DNA of 64,000 nucleotides, taken from assembly GCA_023159155.1 (NCBI GenBank), contig JAJNNX010000065.1, positions 124,001 to 188,000 of the forward strand, given 5' to 3'. The notes below the pieces were generated by a model, which saw only the letters and a list, made by a program, of their open reading frames with translations, did not search any database and was not told where the DNA came from. Origin of the DNA: Ustulina deusta. Its lineage: Eukaryota > Ascomycota > Sordariomycetes > Xylariales > Xylariaceae. The translations under genes and the position numbers were made by a program. Shown in pieces: positions 47,446 through 60,910 of the stretch; position 1 is the first letter of the stretch; every line of letters starts with the position of its first letter.

Positions 47446-47975
47446 TCTGGCGTTGAGAACAGTCTCTGGCGTCAGGTCGTAATAGAGACAGATGGAGCTG
47501 AGTGACTTTCATGCGGTTCGAAGGACGAATATCATCAATTATGAATGACGCCTTAGGTATGTAGACAGGGTTCAGATTTGGCTAAATCGATGACCCGCGG
47601 GGGTCCTCCGTTCCTGGTCAGGTTAGCGGGGCCTGTACCAAGAGAATGGAGAAGTTGCAGAATATAAGTCCAATTAACCATGTCAATTAAACAGCGCAGT
47701 GCTTGCTTGGTTCTGTTTCTGACATCGTGTTACAAAAACGCATAGACGGGGTAATGGGGTACGAAGTGAAGTTAATTGAGTTTCAGGGGTTTCGTTTTAA
47801 ATAAATCTAATTTATGTGCAAGGTTAAGTTCTATATATAATCATTATAACCCCAGGATATCCAGAGAACGATGCTGACAGTACTAGTCGCTATGCCAGTA
47901 AATACAACGAGTGACAATGTTCATTGATCCGTAAAAAGAACGTGATCTGATCTTCTACGCTCCAGCCGATGTGGC
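47446..47975. other. intergenic, no gene seen
   Basis: Moderately AT-rich. Promoter of the UstYa-like gene and 3' flank of the MFS transporter. Confidence 0.5.
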
Positions 47976-49732
47976 TTACAGAGTGTATCGGAAACCCTCT
48001 TGCGGCGCATCCTATTGTACACTAATCAGTCATCTGTTTATGGTTGTTACGATGGGAGAGTGTCTTACCTCGTCGCATTCCAGGTTCTTCTCACCACGGT
48101 CGGCGGCCTTGTTGTCCAGGTAGTATGAAATATCGCAAGCTGCGGTAAGAGTCAAGACAAGGAGAGCAGCAGTAATACAGGCGTACAGGCCGGGCTTGTA
48201 ACCCGTGGCGGCGTCTTGGGCCCTGAAGACGAGAGCGCCAGCGATTCCACCAATACCAGCCAAACCCACGAACATGGCACTGCAGAAAGCACGCTTCCAC
48301 TGTCCACGGATGTTGTTACCCTGGAGGGCAAGAACCGAAGGAAGATTGGCGTTAGCACCGGCGCAGATCAAGAACGCACCAAAGTACCGCACATAGTTGT
48401 TGCTGTGCCATCCGAGAATAGGTATTCCAGTGAGGCAGATGAGCATGTTGAGGGCAATGACAGGTCCACGGAGCCTGAACTTGTCTCCGAGATAGTTGAT
48501 ACCGAACATGTAGATCGCGGCAAAGCCGTACGGGGGCGCGACTAGAATTTGCGAGGCAGCAGTGCCAAAACCCAAGTTTCTGTTTAGAATAATGGGCAAG
48601 AAGAAGGAGAAAGAGTAGTTGATGGTGGAAGTACCCAAACCCATACCACCATAGGCCCTATAGGTCAAACATGGTTAGCCATCTGTGCGGCTGCACCAGG
48701 AGTGGACCATATAGATGCCCAGTCTAGTACTCACCACATTCTCCAGTCTGCTGCACCACCTAAGAATTTCTTCAGATCAAAGCCAGTGACCTGAGAGTCT
48801 CCACGGTCGATCTTGACCCTTTCAACGACCCAGGCGCGCTCTCGAACACTCAAGAAGCTCCAGACTTTGCGGTCAGAATCAGGGAAATCCACTAGGAGCC
48901 AGTAACCACCGGCACCGATGACGACGGTCAGAAGACCTTCGACGATGAAAATCCATCGCCACCCTTCGAGGTTAGCCCGGCCATCGAGATGGATGAGACC
49001 ATAGGCAATGATGCCTGAGAAAGCCGAGGCCAAGCAGCCAATGACATAAAAAAAGGCGTAACGCTTGCCCATTTCAACTAAAGTTCATTAGTACCATCAT
49101 TCACGTGCTCTATTGGCAGCTAATCTTACATCGAGTGTACCATGTCGACCTATCGAGACCCAATCAGTGACCTTTCACCATGACAGCCAAGACAGCTCAA
49201 CTTACAGAAGGTAAATAACACTTGGGAAAAATCCGGCTTCGAAAAGACCGAGGACAAGTCGCAGAGCTGCAAGTCCACCCCAGTTGTGAACCAGGCCGAG
49301 ACCAATCAAGACGATACCCCATGCTACCGTGATGAAGGCCAGGAAGGGACGTGGGCCAAATTTACGGCAGAGGACAGTTGAGGGGGGCTGAAAGATGATG
49401 TAGGTGACGAAGAATAAGAGTGTGACCAGGGACTATCCAGCCACGAATTAGTCTGGCTCGAAGAACTGGCGGAGATATGAGGAGCAAGAGACGCTTACAT
49501 AGCGGTTCATAATAGTTAGTTGAAGGTCCTTGCCCAAGCCTGCGATGTAGGCAGCTCCTAGGTTCGTCCGGTCCATGACGCTGATACAGTACATAATACC
49601 AGTCACGGTAACGAGTCGGCGGTCGATACGGGCAATAATCCTCTTGGCCTCCTGAGGGCTGAACTCCTCGACCGAGGAGGCCTCGACGTCGACGCGCGAC
49701 TTCTCATGGCCGCTAGACCCGTCGGACTCCAT
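47976..49732 (-). CDS. MFS transporter, Dal5/allantoate permease (ACS) type
   Basis: Plasma-membrane proton symporter for organic anions or small acids. 482 aa from six exons: 49732-49499, 49432-49206, 49149-49130 (20 nt), 49077-48735, 48657-48069 and 48011-47976 (36 nt). MYCISVMDRTNLGAAYIAG is the typical first helix and loop of the family, then FQPPSTVLCRKFGPRPFLAF, LFEAGFFPSVIYLLSTWYTRFE (the 20-nt exon supplies most of STWYTR), AFFYVIGCLASAFSGIIAYG, and a second half with AYGGMGLGTSTINYSFSFFLP. The final tiny exon gives the ending EGFRYTL, common in Dal5-type carriers and lost if the last intron is missed. Near the UstYa-like and mpaB-like genes it may export or import a pathway compound; nutrient uptake is equally likely. 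Confidence 0.93.
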
Positions 49733-52700
49733 CGCGATAAATGGCGACCGAAAGCAACAGGGTAGGGTAGGTGAGAAGCAAAGGAGAGAACAGAAGCCAA
49801 AACCTTAGAAAGTGGTGAGATCCCTTTCAAAGGGCACCCGTAAATTGGCGTCTCCGAATAAAAGAAGAGTAATGAGGTACCGTTCGTACAGGACTAGAGC
49901 GTCGGTGAACGAAACGGTGCGACCACGAGGTTATTATAACTAACAGAGGCCAGGGAAGACCTTGGAGCTTGCCACTCACGATGCCCCAAGGCCCAGCCCT
50001 AAAAGCTCTTAGGTCGTCTAAGTCAATCTCACTCACGCCCCATCTTACTCTCCGTGCGTCATGGCCGGTGGGTTTCCTCACACCTAAGCTCATATCAAGG
50101 TGCCATCAGGGCTTGCCAAGGATAGTAGCGAAGCCTTGACATAAGCTTGTATCACGAACAGTGTTACTGGGCCAGTATGCAAACCGTGTCGATAGTGAAC
50201 TAAGTGGATGGAACAGAGCTGTATTTGGAAGCAAGGGTCTGGGCAACAGGCCTTGCTATCCGGCAAAGCAACCAATCCCATTCCTCGATGCCTGTGCGGC
50301 ATACGCAGATTCCTTGGATGGCCTCTGACAGCCCATGCTAGCGCCGTCGTGGATTGTGCTAGATACTTAGTTTGCACACCAGATTAAGGTTATTTTTGTC
50401 TCGAGGGAAGTCGGCCTGAGTGGCCTGGCTGAGCGCCGGCTCCCTTGGCAAGTAGTAATATCTAGATAGGCCAAGCTTGATGGCTTGATGGCTTCATGGC
50501 TAGCTCTGGCTAATGTTCTTGGACGCTCGCCCGCCCCGCCACGAGTGTCAGCACTCATGCCTGAAAAGGAATCAAATGTCTGTCGATATTCTGCGCCGTC
50601 ACCATCAAACTTGGCGGATTACTGAGAGGAACAATACTCCACGCCGCTCGAAGAATGCGGGACACGGGACGGGGACGCTCTCGGCCATGCTGTACATGTA
50701 CACTACCATCGTGACGAGTCTCGAGCGGCTTTTTCGTCAGTGGTGTCTGGAAACCATCCCGCGGCGTAACTAACACAAGAGTACATGGATGTCTGGGGCC
50801 CCAGAAGAACAGATACCCATGGGCGTGGCGACTGGCCGCGGACGTTGGAATTGGGTGGTGAGCTTTGTAATGCGCTGACGTGACGGACGGCGCTGACACG
50901 CGGTAGAGCAGGGATAATTCAGAGAAGAAGGAATGGGAAAGCCTGCCCAGGAGAGCCTGGCTCGAGCCCAGCGCCTTGGTATTCCGAAGTACCCTGCAGT
51001 TTTACTATCCTCTCATTCGCCAAGCTAGCGAGGCCTGCATCGTGGTGCAGCTGAGCGGCTCCAACACGTTGGGCACGGCGAAAACGCACGTGCGTTGCCC
51101 ATCATATTTACCCTACAGTACATATATAGGATAGCCATGCTTTAAGAGGGATCGGCATTTCCTTCTCCTATCGTGGGCCTGCTGGCAACATTCAACCATA
51201 ACCATCGATGAAACGGATACAAGTCAACCTAAACAACGGTGTCACCTCGATTGCGTCTATTTTTGCATCAGTACACTAATCATGCTGGTCTGAGTCTCTT
51301 CCTCTTCCCACCGATGGTTAGATTACCAGGCCTCCGTTATTTTAGCACGCCTGGGCACGTCTGGGCGCGCCCATTGTGTCCACGACGATGCCGAGACCGC
51401 ACTTGTGTAGCGCAACATATTAGTGTGGCTAGGCCTGCGCTACCGATGCTCGACGATCTGGGCACCTATACCAAATACGGTCATACGCTTTAAACCTAAT
51501 CAGAAGTTGGTTGGGCCCTGTATTCTGAGTAGAGACGAGATAGCGTCGAGCTATTACAATCTGTTGACACTATATCCACGACGACATTGTTATTGATAAG
51601 TGTTGGCTCTTCTAAATGTCTACGGTGCAGTGTGGTGTGAGAAGAGTGAAAGTAAAGAGCGCACAATAATAATAAAAACTACCTTATGTTGATGAATAAG
51701 CTATAGAAGGATGAGGCTGGCTAATTGGGGGACACATGGTGTGTATCAATCTCACGAATAATATAGTCACATAGGTGCTCTACCATTTCCTAGGCCGACA
51801 AGGACTTTATACAATCTATATTGCCTGCCAGTTGATACCCGCCGATTGACCGATCCTACCACATCACAAACCTACCGCCATGTTTACTTCCAAAGACACA
51901 TGAGTTGCTTTTAGAATGCAATATGATGCCAATAACCTTCTTATATTCTCTCCTCCGACTCATTATTTTACATCTTCAACTAGGTATATATATAACGTCC
52001 AGCTAAAGAGAGACAAGTGTATGTGCTTGTGGTGGTACTGGAAATCGTAGTCTCTACCGCAGTGGCGGAATAAAAGGATTCCTAGCTGACCCATCTAGTG
52101 GTATTTTCTCTTCGTAAAGTGGCCAGTCCAGATAAGGAAATGTACTATATGCATCGCCAACCATGCATCTTGGCGCATATTCGTCTGCATGTGTCCTCGA
52201 AGGCATCCAAGATCTGTGACTGGAGCCCTCACACGTGTATTGCTGTACGGCTCACACAGACCGAGAGATAGAGTGCTCGTCGAGACCGAATGCTATCTCC
52301 CGCAAGCGCGCACTTCCTACCTAGGGAGGTACATACCGTAGATACTCCTTCAGCCCTCATCGGCTGCAGATTTGTTATCAAGGTGAAGCGGGATACTCCG
52401 AGTTGTTTTGTGGTCCTGCCAACGGTCTCTGTCGCCATATGCTGCAATTCCCTAACTCGGACACTAGAGCTGTGGGTGAACGAACAGCTAACCGTGGATC
52501 ATCCGTCCGGTGCCGCTCCAAACAAGCTTTGGCTTCGAGATAGAAGACGGGACAAGAAGCTTAACTTCTCACAAGCGCCTTGACATATGCCTTTCTGGGG
52601 TAGCTAATGGTTCATTGACACGAAAGTTGATGCCCAGCTCCAAAAAAAACATAGATGCTACGGGTTGGGTCAGTAGGTAGTGCGTCTTGGTATGCTGATG

Positions 52701-55200
52701 TGGTGGCGTTCATGGAAGGATTCGTGGCTTGTGTTGAACAGGGGTTATTGCCCGGCCGGCTCGGGCAAAGCGTTAGAGTTGCCTGCCGAGAAAACGCCTT
52801 CACGGCCTCCATTAATTATCATGCCAGAGCTGGAAGTACGTTCCCCACTGAGTATACTAGCCTAGTACCATGTGCACTACGTCTCCTGGCTTATGGCTAG
52901 TCACAACTCCAGACCGAAAAGACGATCCCGCCTCCCATTGCAAAGGTTCGACTTTATTCACTTACCTGTCAACAAAACCATCGCCTCATTTATACTTTCC
53001 TATAATGCGGCCGTAGTAATCTGCTCTGCCCCTTGGGCGAATGCTGCTATGAGAAGTTGAGAGGACGGTACGTAATGTATATATAAGTATAGAATGAGGC
53101 TTCGGGCCGCGCCCCCCGAGCAACCAACCAGGTCTCCAATACTTTCACAACTATAGGTCCACCGTCGACTGAGTCTGGAACCCTGTTCAAAATAGACGCT
53201 ATTGTGCTACGACGATCTCGGCATTGGACACTTCAGCTCTGATTAAGTTAGCTCCCTTTCACCCAGCCCTAGAACACTGACATGATACCCGGCACCCTAT
53301 TAAACTAGGAGTATAGGAATACTATCATGAAACAGGCATCATTTAAGGCTATGGGGTTTGGGGAGCTCCGTTTGATTACCTCTATTTTCATCCATGGTCT
53401 CAAACATTGTCTGCTCATTGTCAAACTAGTGAATTGAAGCACTATGTAGGTATGATGGGTGAGGAAGCATCACTTGCCAGGGCCAATGCCGAGCAACTAG
53501 GGTATTTAGTGTATCTAAAAGCTATCAGTACCTTCAACCCGCCAAGCTAAAAAAGATCCGCCGTCTCGGTTTTCTTATACCCTTGGCTCGGCGTTCGCGC
53601 CGCGAGAATCGCATCACATACAAGCCTTCCTTTCCCTTTCCTATTAAGCTCCACACGAGGAGCGTGTACTAATGCGTACACTACATTATCATGTTTGTCC
53701 ACTGCCCCCCCCTTTGCCACTTAGTGTACTCAGGACAATCAGCCACCGCTAAGACGATGATATGCTGACTAGCAAATTGGCTAATGATTCTGGAGAGTAA
53801 TTGCCAAGTCTGTAAGCTCACAGCTAGCTCCAGAAGAAGATGTCACGAGTTGCTTTTCCTGGTGTCTTGAAGTAATGAGTGTGTGGCCCGGGGAGATGAG
53901 TTATATTTAGCTAGTTATTCTGATCTGTGCGGTAACAATGGGACAAGTGGCGACGGATATGTCGCCCCCCTCTTAAAATTCCGTTGATAAACCACAGTAT
54001 CGTAACCACTAAATATCAATATGTTTAATAACGAGTCACGAGTTCACTATCGATCACCCTCTGAGCTGCAATTGTCCGAAATATCCTGGTAATAAGGGCT
54101 GATATATGCCATCCGCCTTCAACCCATGACTCAAAAGAGGATTTGAAGCCTCGTTTAATCCATCCAACACAAGCAATCCTTCTATCCTCATCATATGTAC
54201 CTGTATTCTTGTATATTCCCAATAGTCACGGTACCATTCGGCAAACCCCTGATCTCTTGCTACAAGATGTGGCGCCGAAATTTTGCTCGTGGCCATATCA
54301 TTCTAGGAAAACAATGTCAGCGCTCAAACATCGAAGATAATTAGGCAAATATTCGCCGTACGAACTACCGTTCCTAGACAGAGAGGGTTCGTCTATACGT
54401 TTACAGAGGGACTCATCGTCCAAGACAGCAGAAGTCAGGTCATTCAGTACAGCCGTAATTATTAACCTCAACTTACATACAGACCTATCTATATCACCGA
54501 TAGAGATGCTTCAAGTCGGATAATTTATTCTACACCACTCCAGATCTCATTCAATAGTAAGCCATAAAGATGGTCCATCCGAGCTCGACCTGCCGTAGTG
54601 CCATTGATTGTTACACATTCTGAAAGTTGAAACAAAGAATCGCTGTGTATTCTTTGACAGCGTGACTTGCACTTGCACCTCTTCATTGCACAAGACACAG
54701 CAGCCATCTAATAAATGGGGCAGAGAGGAAGAGTTGGCTGGCCACGTTGGCAACTCGAAATGCCCGGGCTAGGTCGGACCGGTGGCATCCCATCAGTGAC
54801 GCGTGCCAAGTGTACAATAGACTTGACTTGAGTGCTGGTGGTTGTCACAATTTGGACCCTAATATGTATGCCTAGTGTACAAACGATATCCAGAGTCGCC
54901 CTTTCATATACAGCTTAGTTTTTGTTAAAAGACTTTCCCTAGTTGTCGCAAATTTCTTGGGAGATATCAAGTAAATCTGCTGTACAATGTAGCTTTTTTT
55001 TTTTTCATGCAATCCCTAAGTTTTCCGAAGCTCACCCGGTTGCAATTAAGAAATTATACTAATTTAGAAGCTATCAAGGACCGGGGTAATAAAACCGTTA
55101 GTGAGTGTGCTTTTTTAGGGCGTACATCGTCTAATATTGAGTGATAATACTATAAGACGGCTGATTAAGCTAACACCCCCCCTTGCGAACCACCCCATCG
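49733..55200. other. long gene-free region before the AT-rich block
   Basis: About 5.5 kb at normal GC with no gene I can support. The longest frames (50555-50899, 52290-52583) have no domain. A minus-strand 80-codon frame at 54054-54296 starts MATSKISAPHLVARDQGFAEWYRDYWEYTR and reads protein-like, but it is too short and isolated to call. Confidence 0.45.
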
Positions 55201-55282
55201 CGACCCAGCTAAAAACGCGCTACTAACCCCAACCACCTCAATTAAAAATTATTAAATAACATAACTACGTTTAGTTCTTATG

Positions 55283-55311
<29 letters not shown>
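55283..55311 (+). repeat. 29-base poly(T) run at the edge of the AT-rich block
   Basis: T29 within about 100 bases of the point where the sequence changes from ordinary GC to overwhelmingly A/T. On the minus strand it would read as a poly(A) tract, as left by a non-LTR retroelement. Confidence 0.95.
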
Positions 55312-55317
<6 letters not shown>

Positions 55318-56077
55318 AACTCCTTTTTATTATAATGCTTTTATATAGCAACTAATAACATATAGCAGTTATAGTTCGTACTGCTTAACTTAATACTTTA
55401 TAAAAATAAGCAGTTATTTAATAAAGTATTAACTAGTTATATATACTACTACTTTAATAATATTTTAACTAAAAAGTAGTTATATTAATATTTTTAGATC
55501 TTATTTATATATTTTAAAACTAAACTAACTAATTAAGCTATAAGTTAAGCTAAACTAAGCTTTATATTTTTAATAGTTAAATTTAAATATATAATTAAAT
55601 ATATATTATTAGTTTTTAAAAACTTTAAAATATTTAAAAAATTATAATATATATATATATATATTTTTTATAATTTTAAGCTAAAAATTGCTAGATTAAT
55701 ATCTATTAGTTATTTATATATTAATAAAGCAATTATAGTTAATATTAAACTATTTTTTAATACTAATAAAATAAGTATTAGCTAAAACATAAAAAAAAGT
55801 TATTAAATTGTTTATAAAGCTTTAATATATATAGCTTTAAAAAAAAATATTAAAAAAAGCAAATAAATAATATTTTTTAAATATATTAGTAATAAAAGTA
55901 TTGCTTTATTATTACTACTTATTTTTAAAAAAATTAATATTTAAAATTAATAGTTTCTAAATATAAATTATAATTTATTTAAAAACTAGTAGTTTAAAAC
56001 TTTACTTAATAAATAAATTTATAATTTTATTATTATTAATTAGTTTATTAATATTTTTATTTTATTTATTTAAAGCT
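55312..56077. repeat. AT-rich, RIP-like repeat debris flanking the LTR element
   Basis: Almost only A and T, with TpA by far the commonest step and CpA, CpG and TpG nearly absent. It lies outside the target-site duplication of the Gypsy element, so it was a separate, already present repeat or was mutated by spreading. Confidence 0.7.
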
Positions 56078-56082
56078 GTTTT
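56078..56082 (+). repeat. left target-site duplication GTTTT
   Basis: GTTTT directly before the 5' LTR is matched exactly by GTTTT at 63653-63657 after the 3' LTR. Confidence 0.85.
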
Positions 56083-56261
56083 TGCCATGCTAGACATACT
56101 AGGACCAGTACACACTTGCTATATATATGTACCATATCCGCTCTTACTTCGATAAAGAACCTTCTTCCTATAAGCTTTAGTTTTATAAGCCAACCTTACT
56201 AAATATATAACTTATCTTTTTATATATTATACCTAACTTTATAAACTTTCTATTTATAATA
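56083..56261 (+). repeat. 5' LTR
   Basis: Begins TGCCATGCTAG and ends TTATAATA where the 3' copy ends TTATAACA, so the ancestral ends were TG...CA. Hand alignment with the 3' LTR needs no gap and shows about 33 transitions and one transversion in 179 positions. Confidence 0.92.
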
Positions 56262-58818
56262 ATTCTAAAGCTTTTTTTTAAAGTTATTTATAATATATTT
56301 ATATAATAGCTTCTAAAAAACCTGGACTATTAACTAGATTAATGCCCTTTAAAAAAAAAAAATTAAAGCTTAGTAATAGTTTAATATTTAGTTATTAAAA
56401 TAATAATAATACTTTATAACTTAAAAGTATTAATTAATTTTTATTATAATAAAATATTTAGCTTAAAATAGAACTTAAAAAAATAAATAAATAGCTAAAA
56501 AAATAAAAACAAACTATTTTTAGATCAAAAAAATTTTAACTTATAAGTATATACAAATTAATATTAAAACAGAAACTTAAAAAACATAAGTATTAAAAAA
56601 AAACTAAAAATCTAAAAAACTTTAAATCTTTTAACTTTTTAGATTTTTTTTATACTTTTTACCTAAAATATAAAAGTTAGCACCAAAAATAATATAACTT
56701 TTTTAATTCTAGCTTATTATTTATTTTTTTATTTTTATTATTATTATTTAATAAGTTAGATCTAAGTAGTTTTAATTATTAATTATTTTATTATTATAAA
56801 TATTATAATAATAATAAAAAATTAAACGTTAATTTTAGTTATTTTTTAAAATTTAAATATTTTTTATTTATTATATAGTTTATTTATAACTAATAAATTA
56901 AATAAATTAAAAAACTAAAATTTATATTTAAAAGTTTATAAAAAAAGTTTTAATAAACCTAAACTTAAATTATTTATATAGTTAGTAAAATAAACTAAAA
57001 TTATAAAAACTAGTATTAAATCTTTTTTAAAAAAAAAATATACTAAAATTATTTTTTTTATAAATTTAATTAAAAATTTTTTATTAATTAAACTAAAACT
57101 TTAATTTATTAATTAATTTTTTTTATTATAAATATTAGCTAATAGTTAAAAAAAGCTTAATAATAAACTAATTAAAACTTTAAAATATTTAATTAAATTT
57201 TTTTTTAGATTAAAATTTAAAAAAAATAATAAAGCAATAATAAAAAAGCTATATTATACTACTAAAAACTAACTAATCTGTTCTAATAAAAAATTATAAA
57301 TTTTAATAATTTATTATTTTAAAAAAAATTAATAATAATAAATATAGTATAACATTATTAAAAATTAATAACTTTTGTTTTTAAAGCTATAAAGCTTTAA
57401 TAAAAACTTTTATATTTAAATACTAACTAAACTAATATTAATAAATTTTAAAATTAATAATAATACTAAAGCTTTTTTAAATAAAAATATTTTAATAATA
57501 AAAATTATTTTTATTAAAGCTAAAAATATTATAATATAGTTTAGAGCTAAAATAATTATTAGTATTATAATTAGCTAAAATAACTTTATTTAAATTAGTA
57601 ATTCTTTAATAACTATATATTTAAAAAGTTATTACTTTTTAAATACTTTAGCTAATATATTTCTAATATATTTTAAAAATAGCTATAAAATAACTTTAAT
57701 AATTGCTTAAAGTAAAATAATAATATTTAAAACTTTTTTTATTTTAATTATAAAAAAATAAGTTATATTAGTTATAACTATAAAAAACCTAACTAGTAAT
57801 ACTTATTAGAAAATTAAAAATGTTAGATTTAAAAAACTTAATTAAATTAAAAATAAAAAAACTTTAATATGTTTTATTATTTATAAAAAAACAATTATTA
57901 TTTGGATTAAAATTATTTATATAATTTTTTAGTATATTTTAATAAATATTTAAGTAATAATTAAAAAAAAAAATAGTTTTAGTTTTAGTTATAAAGCTTA
58001 AGCTAAAACTATAGCTTTTTATATTTGTTTTGTATTAATTTTATATTTTATATAATATTTATTTTATTAGTTTAAAAAAAACTCTATTAAAAATATTTAT
58101 TAATTTAAATTTTTGCGCTAAATATAATTATATTAGTTATATTTTTATTTTATATAACAAACTAAAAAAAGTTCTATTTTATATTTATATTTTATAATAT
58201 ATTATTAAAAATAGATTTTTTAGTTATAATGTTTATTAAATTATTTATAAACTTACTAATAGTTATAAAGTAATCTAAAAATTTTGGTATGCTTGTATTA
58301 CTATTAACTAAAATAATTAATTAAAAAAAAATCTAGTATTTTTTTTTTAAACTATACTAAAAAACCAAAAAATTATACTTAATTTAAGTTTGAATCGCTA
58401 GTTTTATAGCTTAAAACTTAAGCATTTTAAGTTAGTTATAACTTATTAATTTGCTAAAGTTTATAAAAATAAAAAATATTATTAAACTATTATATATTTT
58501 TTTAAACTTTTTTAATTAAAAAAATTAAAAACTAAAAAAAATTATACTAGTTTTAAAAATATTTTACTAAAATTTTATAATTTAACTAATTTTTTTAATA
58601 CTAATAAAACTAGCATTTTTTTATATTCTAAACAAAAAAACTTAGCGATTAATCTATAAAACAATACTATAATACTTTATTATTTTATTTATTTATTAGT
58701 TTAAAATAAACTTAAAAAACTTTAAAAATAGCTTATAAAAATAATAACTAATAAAAAAATATAAAAATCTAAAAGCTTAGCTAAAGCTTTTATTTTATTT
58801 ATTTTTAAAAAAAATAAA

Positions 58819-59154
58819 AGTTTAAAACTATATATAAACTATAAAAAATTTAATTATATTATATAAAAAAATTGCTATATTTTTTTTTAAATTAATAAAT
58901 AGACTTATATATATTAAAATATTTACTAAAATTAATTTTAAAAATATTTATTATTATATCTAAATTAAAAAAAAAATAATTAAAAAATAGCTTTTTATAT
59001 ATATTATAGCTATTATAAATTTTTAGTTATATCTATAAGTTTATATAATATTTTTGCTATTTTTTAGAACTATATATATAAAATATTTAATAATATTTTA
59101 AATATATTTTATATTATATATTTAAATAATATTTTTATATTTTTTATAAATAAA
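58819..59154 (+). pseudogene. reverse transcriptase remnant of the Gypsy element
   Basis: Family words survive in ruined form: KLYINYKKFN at the start, IFTKINFKN about 100 bases on in another frame, and IYLNN at 59116-59130 where the active-site box YLDD should be (both Asp codons now read as Asn). Stops and at least two frame changes make it non-coding. Confidence 0.85.
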
Positions 59155-60753
59155 AAATCTTATATAAAATATATTTAAAAAGTTATTAAAAAACTTTAAA
59201 ATACTAAGCTATATATTAAACTTTTAAAATATTAGTTTTATTAAAAAAAACTTAAATTTTTTAAATATATTATATTTAATTAAAATATTAAAATAAACTT
59301 TAATTATATTAATATAATTAAATAGTAATTATTTTTTAATTTTTATTATAAACTATAATAATTTTTAAAGTTTTGTAATTTTTATTAGCGCTTTATTAAA
59401 AAGTATTTTTAGGTTACTACTTTTTTAACTTAATATTTAAAAAAAAATATAACTAAAATAAAAAAAAGTTAAATTTTTTTAAACTGTTTTATAATAAAAA
59501 CTTTTAAAAAGTTCTAGGACTTATTTAAAAAAGCTATTTTTTTTATATATTTTAACTCTAAAAAGCAAATATTAATAAAAACTAATTTTTTTAAAGTAGT
59601 ACTAACAAAAAATTTTTCTTAAAAAAATAATTAAAATAAATAATATTTTATTATATTTTATTTTTATAAATTTACTAATATAAAATTAAACTATAAAACT
59701 TTAAATTAAAAAATATTTATAATTATAAAATATTTTAAATATTAATAGTATTATTTTAAAAAAAATAAATTATTAGTTAAAATATTAATTAATTATAGCA
59801 ATTTTTAAGCGTTTATAAAAACTTTAAAATTAAATAAAAAATAAGCTTATTAATATATATATTTAGTTTTTTTTAATTTTATTATTAAATATAAATAAAG
59901 CAAACAAAACAGGGCTAATTTTTTATTGTGCTAACCTAATTATATAAGCAATTTGCCTTAAAATACTAATCTTTTTCTAATATTAAAAAAAAAAATTGTA
60001 GTAATATAAACTAAGATTTTTAATAAATACCTAAAAGTACTAATAAACAAAGTATATACTGCCTAACTCCCTAAAAAAAGAACTATTTTTATATAAGCAA
60101 TTATATATATATAGGTATAAATAGTTATAAGTAATAAAAACTTTTAAAATCTAGATATATTATAAAGTTTATAAAATATAATCTAAAATATTTAATAAAA
60201 AAACCTTAAATATAAATTAATTAAAAAATATATTAATATTAAAAAGTTTATAAATTTTTAATAAATAATTAAAAGATTTTTTTTATATTATAAAAATAAA
60301 GTTTATATTTTTTTTAAAAAATCTATTTATTTTTAGCTTATTAAATTATATTATAATAATTTATTAATAAAACATTTTAAATAAAAATATATATTTAAAC
60401 TATTATAACATAAGTTTTTTTAACTAAAAATAAAAGCAAATATTAATAACTATATAAATAATTATATAATATACTTTAGATTAAAAATAAAATACTACTA
60501 AAAATATAACAAACTTAATATTTTACTTATATTTTTAGCTTTTATATAAAAACTATTTATAAACTTTATAGTTAAACTATTTTTAATTTTTTATAAAAAC
60601 CACTAAATTAATTATATTTTAGTAATTATTAATAGATTTATTAAATTAATATATTTATTTTTTATTAATACTAAAATAATTTTAATATAGCTTACTACTT
60701 TATTTTATTAAAAAATTAAATATATTTATAAAAACTTTACAAGTATTATATTA

Positions 60754-60910
60754 GACTGCGGCTCTTTTTTTACTAGTTATTTCTAGTTAGACCTATGCTA
60801 TTATTTTAAAATTAAAAAAAAATATTTAGTTATGTTTTATTTTAAAACTAATAAGCAAACAAAACATATAAATTAAATAATTAAAAATTATTTTAAATAT
60901 TTTATTAATA
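60754..60910 (+). pseudogene. integrase core remnant of the Gypsy element
   Basis: One frame from GAC at 60754 reads DCGSFFTSYF, a stop, LDLCYYFKIKKK and later KTNKQTKHIN, matching the order of the conserved Gypsy integrase core around the second catalytic Asp and the HPQTDGQTE-type segment. The identifying changes are transitions. Confidence 0.85.

Noticed and set aside
43291..49732. A RiPP (dikaritin-type) cluster around the UstYa-like gene
   Set aside because: No precursor with signal peptide, repeated cores and KR sites was seen, so only a looser tailoring-gene grouping is reported.
53570..54300. 80-codon minus-strand frame (54054-54296) that reads somewhat protein-like
   Set aside because: No start context, no splice partner and no known family; kept only as a remark in the region entry.
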